From the NCBI GenBank assembly GCA_963752815.1, contig CAVVZI010000021.1, forward strand, positions 496,001 through 560,000: a DNA stretch of 64,000 nt. Reading direction: 5' to 3'. The position numbers and the translations under genes were made by a program. This stretch comes from Sva-07 sp963752815. Lineage in GTDB: Bacteria; Actinomycetota; Acidimicrobiia; Acidimicrobiales; Ilumatobacteraceae. The stretch's first letter is position 1; every line of letters starts with the position of its first letter. Below are positions 42,721 to 50,096 of this stretch, in pieces. The notes under the pieces were generated by a model. The model was not told the origin of the DNA. It searched no databases and was given only the letters and a program-made list of their open reading frames with translations.

Positions 42721-43859
42721 GCATCACCGAGCACGACCCGACCACCACGGAGTCGATCCGCAACGAATCCATTTTGGGCCGCGCCGATCTCGACGACCTC
42801 GAGGCCATCCTCGCCGTCTCCAACACCCACCCCGACGAGGTCGAACACGCCGTCAAGGACAACGCCGAAGCCATCTTCACCTGGGACTATTCGCTGCAAC
42901 GGCCACAGCTCCGCAAGCTCTACGAGAAGGCCAAGACGGGGCAGTGGAACGCCACCACCGACCTCGACTGGTCGATCGAAGTCGACCTCGAAAAGGTCGT
43001 CGCCGGCGATCAGGTCGGCATCGCTGCCGGCATCGACCCGAACCTGTACGACGACACGGTGATCGGCCACTGGGGCGAGAAGGAGTGGCTGGCGTTCGGC
43101 ATCCAGAACCGCAAGTGGACGCTGTCGCAGTTCCTCCACGGCGAGCAGGGTGCGCTGCTGTGCACCGCCAAGATCACCGAGACGGTGCCGTGGTACGACG
43201 CCAAGCTCTATGCCTCCACGCAGGTGGTCGACGAGGCCCGCCACGTCGAGGTGTTCGCCCGCTATCTCGACGAGAAGATGGGCGGCGGCTACCAGGTCAA
43301 CGCCCACCTGCGGATGCTGCTCGACGACATCATCAACGACTCCCGCTGGGACATGACCTACCTCGGCATGCAGGTGATGGTCGAGGGGCTGGCGCTCGCG
43401 GCGTTCGGTTTCATGCACCAGATGACCGAGGAGCCGCTGCTGAAGAAGCTGCTGCGCTACGTGATGAGCGACGAGGCCCGCCACGTGGCCTTCGGCGTGC
43501 TCTCGCTGAAGGAGGTCTACGACGGGATGACCGACGCCGAGATGAAGGACCGCCAGGAGTTCGCCTTCGAGGCGGCCGTCCGGATGCGCGATCGGTTCCT
43601 GAGCCAGGAGGTGTGGGAGCGGATGGGTGTCGCCCCGCGCGACGTGCTGCCGATCGTGCTGCGCGACCCGATGCGCGACGTCTTCCAGCAGATGCTGTTC
43701 TCCAAGATCGTGCCGAACTGCAAGAAGCTCGGCCTCCTCGATCGCAACGACATGTGGCTGCGCCACCGCTTCGAGGAGATGGGCGTCATCCAGTTCGAGG
43801 ACTGGGAGGACACGGCCGAGGAGTTCACCAAGTTCGAACTCGACCGCGAAGTCGCCTGA
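42717..43859 (+). CDS. ferritin-like diiron protein, oxygenase/desaturase type
   Basis: Four-helix-bundle protein with two iron-binding sets: a Glu in FLHGEQGALL with DEARHVEVF, and a Glu in MVEGLALAAFGF with DEARHVAFG. The paired E...ExxH layout is that of the ferritin-like superfamily used by R2-type oxidases, acyl desaturases and N-oxygenases. 380 residues, longer than ferritins. The reaction cannot be deduced. It overlaps the TetR gene by 4 bp, and the pair probably responds to the same ligand or substrate. Confidence 0.85.
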   Translation: MSITEHDPTTTESIRNESILGRADLDDLEAILAVSNTHPDEVEHAVKDNAEAIFTWDYSLQRPQLRKLYEKAKTGQWNATTDLDWSIEVDLEKVVAGDQVGIAAGIDPNLYDDTVIGHWGEKEWLAFGIQNRKWTLSQFLHGEQGALLCTAKITETVPWYDAKLYASTQVVDEARHVEVFARYLDEKMGGGYQVNAHLRMLLDDIINDSRWDMTYLGMQVMVEGLALAAFGFMHQMTEEPLLKKLLRYVMSDEARHVAFGVLSLKEVYDGMTDAEMKDRQEFAFEAAVRMRDRFLSQEVWERMGVAPRDVLPIVLRDPMRDVFQQMLFSKIVPNCKKLGLLDRNDMWLRHRFEEMGVIQFEDWEDTAEEFTKFELDREVA

Positions 43860-43923
43860 CAACGCCCGACCCACGAAGGCCCGGCACACGGGTGAGAATT
43901 CGGTGTGGGCGACCAATTCGCGC

Positions 43924-43952
43924 TTGATCGCGCCGTGTTCCGTGCCGATGCT
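43924..43952 (+). promoter_or_regulatory. promoter TTGATC-N17-GATGCT
   Basis: -35 TTGATC (43924-43929), 17-nt spacer, -10 GATGCT (43947-43952), 5 nt to the ATG at 43958; leaderless layout. Confidence 0.45.
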
Positions 43953-43957
43953 CTCAC

Positions 43958-45043
43958 ATGCTCCGCGCCACCTCCCGCATCGTCCGCGGGGAGGCGTCTC
44001 GCCGGATTGCCGTCGTGGCGTGTGGGATCCTGCTGCTGACGGCGGTGTGGCTGCAACGCACGACGATCGTCGCGGCCGGGGGCGAGTTGCGCTCGATGCC
44101 GCTGTGGGTCGTTGCGACCCTGATCGGCGTCGGCCTGGCCGAGCGCGCCGTGCGCGTCGACATCTACCGATCGCTGCTCGGCTCGCCGGGATACGCCGAC
44201 GCCGCCTTGGTCCACGAGACAGGTGCCGCGGCCAGCAAGGGGCTCCCGATGGGTGGCGCCGTCGGCACCGCGCTGCGGTGGTCGGTCGCCCGTGACCGCT
44301 CGATTCCGACCTCGACGTTCGCCGTTGCACTGATCGCCACCAGCGCCGCGTCGGTGTTCGTGACCTTCACGTTGCCACTCGTCGCCCTCGGCATCGACCT
44401 GACACAGCGCTCGCCCGAGTCGATGGACTTCGTGGTCGCCGGAATCTGTGCGACCGTCGTGATCGGCACCATCGCGGTCTGGACGGTTCTACTCGGTTCC
44501 GATCGGATCCATCGGTGGGCCGTCGCACGGTGTCGCCGCGTCTGCGCCCGCCTCGGGCGCCGCTTCCCGGGCGCCGACCACATCGATCCCGAGACCGGCA
44601 TCGACGACGTCCGCACCGGTCTCCGTACGGTCGCGGCCAGGCCGTGGGGCCTCGTGTCCCGCACGATCGTCGCTCAGCTGTGCAGCGCCGCCGTCCTGCT
44701 CATCGCCCTGCGCAGCGTCGGCATCGGCGCCGAACTCGGCAACATCGAGTTCCTGCGGGTCTACTTCATCGTCACGTTGCTCGGCTCGTTCATCCCCACG
44801 CCGGGCGGCGTCGGCGTGATCGAGGCCGGGCTCACGGGTGCTCTCGTCGCCGCGGGTGCGGCACCGGCGGGTGCGTTGGCCGCCGTGCTCGTGTACCGGG
44901 CGATCACCTACGTCATGCCGATCATGATCGGTGCCGCGATGTACGTCGTGTGGCGGAGCCGCACCGGCGCCGCGAGCGCGCCGTGCGTCGAGGAGCGGGG
45001 CGAGGTCCTGGCGCTACCGCCGGCGTCCCTCGCCGCGGCCTGA
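43958..45043 (+). CDS. lysylphosphatidylglycerol synthase-like transmembrane (UPF0104/YbhN) protein
   Basis: Polytopic membrane protein with about eight helices. The family hallmark is GSFIPTPGGVGVIEAGLTGALVAAG near residue 290, followed by LVYRAITYVMPIMIG. There is no aminoacyl-transferase domain, so it is the flippase-like or unknown-function branch. 361 residues; the C-terminal 30 residues are polar. Function of stand-alone members is not settled. Confidence 0.88.
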   Translation: MLRATSRIVRGEASRRIAVVACGILLLTAVWLQRTTIVAAGGELRSMPLWVVATLIGVGLAERAVRVDIYRSLLGSPGYADAALVHETGAAASKGLPMGGAVGTALRWSVARDRSIPTSTFAVALIATSAASVFVTFTLPLVALGIDLTQRSPESMDFVVAGICATVVIGTIAVWTVLLGSDRIHRWAVARCRRVCARLGRRFPGADHIDPETGIDDVRTGLRTVAARPWGLVSRTIVAQLCSAAVLLIALRSVGIGAELGNIEFLRVYFIVTLLGSFIPTPGGVGVIEAGLTGALVAAGAAPAGALAAVLVYRAITYVMPIMIGAAMYVVWRSRTGAASAPCVEERGEVLALPPASLAAA

Positions 45044-45050
45044 CACGCAC

Positions 45051-45080
45051 TGGACAATACAAGTTAGATACAAGTAGGAT
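45051..45080 (+). promoter_or_regulatory. promoter TGGACA-N18-TAGGAT
   Basis: -35 TGGACA (45051-45056), 18-nt spacer, -10 TAGGAT (45075-45080), 6 nt to the ATG at 45087. The spacer holds a repeated ATACAAGT. Confidence 0.55.
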
Positions 45081-45086
45081 CGCCGT

Positions 45087-45891
45087 ATGAGCGATTGGGA
45101 TCCCGACCAGTACCGACGGTTCGCCACCGAGCGAGCACAACCCTTCTGGGACCTCGTCGAACTCGTCGATCCGACCACGGTCGGTCGGATGGTCGACCTC
45201 GGATGCGGCGACGGCGCGTTGAGCGTGCAAGCCGCCGCGCGGCTCGGTGCGGCGACGCTGGTCGGCGTCGATTCGTCGCCGGCCATGCTCGACCGCACCG
45301 CGGGCCTCGAACTACCGGACGGGATGAACGTCGCCTTCGTCCGCGGCGATCTCGCCACGTGGACCACCACGAGCGAATCGCGCGACGGCTGGGATCTCGT
45401 GCTGGCGAACGCCAGCCTGCAGTGGGTGCCCGCACACGAGGAGGTGCTGCGCCGTTGGACCGATGCGCTCGCGCCCGGCGGACAGTTGGCGGTGCAGGTG
45501 CCCGCCAACGGAACGCATGCCTCGCACATCGGTGGCGAACGAGGTCGGCGCCACCGAGCCGTTCCTCGACGCGCTGGGAGGCGAGGTTCCCGCTGACCCG
45601 TCTGCGTCCAACGTCCTCGCCCCGGAGGAGTACGCACGCATCCTCTTCGAACTCGGCTACGAGACCCAGCAGGTGACGTTGCGCGTCTACCCGCACGTTC
45701 TCGATTCGTCGTCGGACGTCGTCGAATGGGTGCGCGGCACCAACCTCAACCGGTTCTTCGAACGGCTGCCCGCCGACCTGCACGAGCCGTTCGTCGAGGC
45801 GTACCGCGCCGCGCTGCTCCGCCGCATCGGTGACGTGGCGCCGTACTTCTACGCGTTCAAGCGGATCCTCATCTGGGCCCGCCGACCCTGA
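45087..45891 (+). CDS. tam: trans-aconitate 2-methyltransferase-like SAM methyltransferase, frameshifted
   Basis: Class I methyltransferase opening with WDPDQYRRFATERAQPFWDLVE, the Tam N-terminal signature; SAM motif I is MVDLGCGDGALS, then GVDSSPAML and NASLQWVPAHEEVL. Tam methylates trans-aconitate, relieving inhibition of aconitase. The frame breaks at GG 45531-45532; removing one G gives SHIVANEVGATEPFLDALGG and the remaining C-terminal half (YPHVLDSSSDVVEWVRGT) is in frame. About 268 residues, normal for the family. Confidence 0.88.
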
Positions 45892-45913
45892 TCCCTCCAC
45901 CTCCTCCCACCGT

Positions 45914-45965
45914 CGTTTGCGTCGGGATTTCGGAGGACCGGTCCTCCGAAATCCCGACGCAAACG
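45914..45965. repeat. perfect 52-bp intergenic palindrome, copy 2 of family
   Basis: Arms of 26 bp with no spacer: CGTTTGCGTCGGGATTTCGG then AGGACC, followed by the exact reverse complement. Begins 22 nt after the methyltransferase stop. Confidence 0.85.
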
Positions 45966-46056
45966 GGGATTTGAGACACAAACGGGGCGTGGGCGGGGCG
46001 TGGGGCGGGGAGTGGGTGGGGCGGAAACGGGACGGGTCGGGTTGCCGGGCGCTCGG

Positions 46057-46062
46057 TAGCAT
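46057..46062 (+). promoter_or_regulatory. -10 box TAGCAT ahead of the wHTH-dapA unit
   Basis: TAGCAT, 9 nt, then the ATG at 46072. Confidence 0.4.
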
Positions 46063-46071
46063 CGACCGGCG

Positions 46072-46698
46072 ATGGGGCATCGATCGACGGGAACATTCCG
46101 CACACTGCATGCCTTGCGGATCAAGGGATTCGCCACCGTCTCCACACTCGCCGACATGACCGGGTCACCGTCGCGCGACGTCGAGGCGCATCTCGCCCAC
46201 TGGTCCGCCGCCGAACTGGTGCAGTTCCGCGAGACCCGTGCATTGTGGCAACTCACCGCGACAGGTCGTGCCCTGCACCTCGACCTCCTGCGCGAGGACG
46301 TGGCGCCCGTCGTGCCGAATTCCGACCTCGCCGCCGCGTACGGACAGTTCCTCGCCTACAACGAACAGTTCAAGGAGCTCTGCGGCGCGTGGCAGATCTT
46401 CAAGTTCAACGGTGAGCTGAACGACCACTCCGACGCCGGCTACGACGCGGCGGTGCTCGAGAATCTCGCCCATCTCCACGCCGCGGCGGAAGTGCCGATC
46501 GCCGCGATGGGCGACGTGTTCGAGCGGATGGCGCCGTACGGTCCGCGCCTCGAATCGGTGCTCATCCGGATTCAGGACGGCCAATCGAATATGTTCACCG
46601 GTGTGATGTGCGGTAGCTACCACGATGTCTGGATGGAACTGCACGAAGACCTCATGCTCACCCAGGGCATCGACCGCGCCCTCGAAGGGAGCTTCTGA
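46072..46698 (+). CDS. winged-helix protein overlapping dapA
   Basis: The first 70 residues read as a winged-helix DNA-binding domain (ALRIKGFATVSTLADMTG as the recognition region, AELVQFRETRALWQLTATGRALH as the wing). The remaining 135 residues are helical (AAYGQFLAYNEQFKELCGAWQIFKFNG, VPIAAMGDVFERMAPYGPRLESVLIRI) and match no domain I know. The stop overlaps the dapA ATG as TGATG. It could be a regulator of the operon or of an unlinked target. Confidence 0.7.
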   Translation: MGHRSTGTFRTLHALRIKGFATVSTLADMTGSPSRDVEAHLAHWSAAELVQFRETRALWQLTATGRALHLDLLREDVAPVVPNSDLAAAYGQFLAYNEQFKELCGAWQIFKFNGELNDHSDAGYDAAVLENLAHLHAAAEVPIAAMGDVFERMAPYGPRLESVLIRIQDGQSNMFTGVMCGSYHDVWMELHEDLMLTQGIDRALEGSF

Positions 46699-47603
46699 TG
46701 CCCCGTTTCGGCCGCATCCTCACGGCGATGGTCACCCCGTTCGACGCGCAGGGCGACCTGAACGTCGACGCGGCGGTCCGTCTCGCCAAATGGCTCGTCG
46801 AACAGGGCAACGAGGGCCTCGTCATCTGTGGCACGACGGGCGAGTCGCCGACGCTGTCGATCGACGAGAAGCTGACGTTGTTCGAAACGGTGGCGTCCGC
46901 CGTCACGGTGCCCATCCTCGCCGGCACCACGGGGTACAACACGGGACTCGACATCGGCCTCACCGAGGAGGCCGGCAAGCTGGGCATCGCCGGCGTGCTG
47001 GCCGTCTGCCCGTTCTACAGCCGTCCGTCGCAGGCCGGGCTCGAAACGCACTTCCGGGCCATCGCCGGCGCCACCGACCTGCCGGTCGTGCTCTACGACA
47101 TCCCCGTGCGCTCGGGACGCAAGATCGACAGCACCACGCTGGTCCGCCTCGCCGCCGACGTGCCCAACATCCTCGGTCTCAAGGATGCGGCCGGGAACCC
47201 GGGTGCCACCGCGGCCGTCAAGGCGAACGCCCCGGCCGACTTCGAGGTCTATTCGGGCGACGACGCGATGACGCTGCCGCTCCTCGCGATCGGCGCCGTC
47301 GGCGTGATCGGTGTGGCGACGCACTGGTGCGCGCCCGATCAGGTCGAGATGTTCGATGCCTGGGAACGCGGCGACGTGCTGTCGGCGCAGCGGATCAACG
47401 CCCGCCAGTTGGAGAGCTTCGAGTTCGAAACGGGCGACGTGGCGCCGAACCCGGTACCGTCCAAGGCCATGATGCGCACGCTCGGTCACGACGTCGGAGA
47501 GTGCCGCTCGCCGATGGGTCCCACGCCCGACGGCCTCGAAGCTGCCGCCCGGCAGGTCTACGACCGCCTGATCGCCGCCCGGACGGTCGCTGCACGTGGC
47601 TGA
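46698..47603 (+). CDS. dapA: 4-hydroxy-tetrahydrodipicolinate synthase
   Basis: Class I aldolase-type enzyme that condenses pyruvate with aspartate semialdehyde, first committed step of diaminopimelate/lysine synthesis. TIM barrel with GTTGESPTLS, the active-site Tyr in VVLYDIPVRSG and the Schiff-base Lys in ILGLKDAAGNPG. 301 residues. It starts on the wHTH stop and overlaps the RNase J start by 8 bp, a conserved actinobacterial neighbourhood. Confidence 0.95.
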   Translation: MPRFGRILTAMVTPFDAQGDLNVDAAVRLAKWLVEQGNEGLVICGTTGESPTLSIDEKLTLFETVASAVTVPILAGTTGYNTGLDIGLTEEAGKLGIAGVLAVCPFYSRPSQAGLETHFRAIAGATDLPVVLYDIPVRSGRKIDSTTLVRLAADVPNILGLKDAAGNPGATAAVKANAPADFEVYSGDDAMTLPLLAIGAVGVIGVATHWCAPDQVEMFDAWERGDVLSAQRINARQLESFEFETGDVAPNPVPSKAMMRTLGHDVGECRSPMGPTPDGLEAAARQVYDRLIAARTVAARG

Positions 47604-49362
47604 CGGCCGAACTCGAACCGCGGCGACATCGCCGGCAACACAACGGGACCGAGGTGGCGCCGCTCCCGTCAGGGTCGTCTTCCTCGGGGGACTCGGCGAG
47701 ATCGGCCGCAACTGCATGGCGATCGAGCAGGGTGCCGTCGACGATCCCGGTCGCTCGATCGTGCTCATCGACTGCGGCCTGATGTTCCCCGATGCGAACA
47801 TGCACGGGATCGATCTGATCCTGCCCGACTTCACCTACCTGCGGGAGAACGCGCAGCGCATCGAGGCGCTCGTGCTCACGCACGGCCATGAGGACCACGT
47901 CGGCGCCATCCAGTACCTGCTGCGCGATGACGACGGCATCGGCGATCTCCGCGACGATCCGCTGCCGATCTACGGGTCGGCGCTCACCCTCGGCCTGGCC
48001 CGGAACCGGGTCGACGAGGCGGGCTTGACCAAGCGCACCGATCTGCGGTCGGTCGGTGACGGCGAGACGGTCACGGTCGGGCCGTTCGACATCGAGTTCA
48101 TCCCGGTCACCCACTCCGTGCCGCACGCGCACGCGATCGCCGTCCACACGTCGCAGGGTGTCGTGCTGCACTCCGGCGACTTCAAGATCGACCTGACCCC
48201 GGTCGACCACCGGCGCTGTGACCTCGCTCGCCTCGGCGAGCTCGCCAAGGGACCGGGCATCCGGCTGTTGATGAGCGACTCGACGAACGCCGAGGAGGCG
48301 GGCTTCGCGCCGAGCGAAACCAGCGTCGGCACCGTCCTGAACACGCTCTTCGCGCAGCAGCGCGGCAAGCGCATCGTCACCGCCAGCTTCGCCAGCCACC
48401 TCCACCGCATCCAGCAGATCGTCACCGCGGCGATCGCCGACGGACGCGTCATCGCCACGCTCGGGCTGAGCATGAAGAAGAACGTGCGGCTCGGCATCGA
48501 TCTGGGCGTGCTCGACATCCCCGAGTCGTCGATCGTCGACATCGAGGACATCGACCGGTTCGATCCGGGCGCCGTGTGCATCATCTCCACGGGTTCGCAG
48601 GGTGAGCCGATGTCCGCGCTCGGGTTGATGGCGCGGGGCGAGAACAAATGGCTCAAGCTGAACGAGAACGACGTCGTCGTGCTGTCGAGCCACGCGATCC
48701 CCGGCAACGAGGGCAACGTCAACAAGGTGATCGACGGCCTCCTCCGCCTCGGTACCGAAGTCGTGCATTCCGGTGTGATGGACGTCCACGCCACGGGCCA
48801 CGCCCAGGCTGACGACATCAAGACCTATCTCTCGATCGTGAACCCCGAGTGGTTCGTGCCGATCCACGGCGAATACCGCCACATGGTGGCCAACGCCCGG
48901 CTCGGTGAGTTGATGGGCGTGCCCCGCGACCACGTGGTGCTCTGCGAGGACGGCGACGTGATCGAGTTGACCGACGGGGGCCTGCAGCCGGTCGGCCGTG
49001 TGCCGAGCGGCTACCTCTACGTCGACGGCATCGTGGGGGATGTCGGCCAGGGTGTCCTCCGCGACCGGCAGAAGCTCGCCGAGGAGGGTGTGGTCGTCGT
49101 GGTCGTCACCGTCGACGTGCAGACCGGCAAGGTGCTCGTCGGTCCGGAGATCATCACCCGTGGCTGGGTGTACGCGCCCGAGGCCGACGACCTGCTCGAC
49201 GAGGCGTGCGACACGATCTCCGACGCGGTCGAAAAGGCCCTGTCGAACGGTGTGCGCGACGTCGAGGCCCTCGAACGTGAAGTGCGCCGCGCGGCCGGCA
49301 AGTTCGTCACCGAGCGCACGAAGCGTCGGCCGATGATCGTGCCCGTCGTGATGGAGACCTGA
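47596..49362 (+). CDS. rnj: ribonuclease J
   Basis: Metallo-beta-lactamase/beta-CASP nuclease with 5'-3' exo- and endonuclease activity in mRNA decay and rRNA processing. Zinc motif HGHEDHVGAI near residue 95, then VTHSVPHAHAI, HSGDFKIDLTP, MSDSTNAEEAGF, the beta-CASP stretch TASFASHLHRIQQI and HATGHAQADDIKTYL and the C-terminal IHGEYRHM. 588 residues. A 25-residue Arg/Thr-rich N-terminal lead is dispensable-looking. Intact. Confidence 0.95.
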   Translation: MADGRTRTAATSPATQRDRGGAAPVRVVFLGGLGEIGRNCMAIEQGAVDDPGRSIVLIDCGLMFPDANMHGIDLILPDFTYLRENAQRIEALVLTHGHEDHVGAIQYLLRDDDGIGDLRDDPLPIYGSALTLGLARNRVDEAGLTKRTDLRSVGDGETVTVGPFDIEFIPVTHSVPHAHAIAVHTSQGVVLHSGDFKIDLTPVDHRRCDLARLGELAKGPGIRLLMSDSTNAEEAGFAPSETSVGTVLNTLFAQQRGKRIVTASFASHLHRIQQIVTAAIADGRVIATLGLSMKKNVRLGIDLGVLDIPESSIVDIEDIDRFDPGAVCIISTGSQGEPMSALGLMARGENKWLKLNENDVVVLSSHAIPGNEGNVNKVIDGLLRLGTEVVHSGVMDVHATGHAQADDIKTYLSIVNPEWFVPIHGEYRHMVANARLGELMGVPRDHVVLCEDGDVIELTDGGLQPVGRVPSGYLYVDGIVGDVGQGVLRDRQKLAEEGVVVVVVTVDVQTGKVLVGPEIITRGWVYAPEADDLLDEACDTISDAVEKALSNGVRDVEALEREVRRAAGKFVTERTKRRPMIVPVVMET

Positions 49363-49391
49363 CCGGGCGCGACCGGGTGACGGGTTCGGGT

Positions 49392-49989
49392 ATGAAGCGG
49401 GTGCGTTCCATCGCGCTGGCCGTTGCGGTCGGCGCCCTGGCGCTCGTCGGCTGCTCGAGCGGCGGTTCTGACGGCGAGGACGCCGATCCCGCTCCGACGA
49501 CAGCGAACGAGGCCGGAACGTCGAGCGACGCCACCGTGCCGACCTCTGGCGCCGATGTGTCGGATACGACCCTCATGGCGGTCGATCTGCGACGGGCGGT
49601 CGAAGCGGTCGAGCAGGAACTCGGTGGGCCGCAACAGTTCTTCGAGGTGACGGCCACGTCGCAGCTGACGAACGTGTTCGTGGCGATCGACGAGGCGACG
49701 GGGGCCGTGCCCTACGTGTTCGTCGACGGTGAACTCGAGGTTCCCGGCCCGGCGCTCGAGGGCGCGGAGGGGTACACGTTCGGATCGTCGGCGCTGACGT
49801 TCGACGACGACCTCCTCCTGTCGGCGGTTGCCGACGGAGCTCCCGAGCGCCACCATCGACTCCGTCAGCGTCGAGGGCGGGCCGAACGGAACCGTGCGCT
49901 ACGTCGTTTCGGCACGCTCGCTCGACGGCGGTTCGCTCGACATCGTGGTCGGGCCGAACGGGGCGATCCAGAGCGTCGAACCGCTCTGA
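49392..49989 (+). CDS. small lipoprotein of unknown function, frameshifted
   Basis: Lipoprotein with lipobox LVGC (Cys near residue 18), an acidic Ser/Thr/Ala-rich linker to about residue 60, then a compact domain: LRRAVEAVEQELGGPQQFFEVTAT, TNVFVAIDEATGAVPYVFVDGELEV. The frame breaks at GG 49836-49837; removing one G gives VADELPSATIDSVSVEGGPNG...SLDGGSLDIVVGPNGAIQSVEPL and a stop at 49987-49989. About 199 residues. No family recognised. It lies between rnj and ftsK. Confidence 0.7.
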
Positions 49990-50096
49990 GCTGGTACGAC
50001 GCCGGTTCCTGCCCCGCACGCCAGCCGCCGCCGCTGGCGCCATTCCCGCTGGGGTAGCGGTAACCGAGTGTCGGCGATTGGTACGGTGGAACAGCC

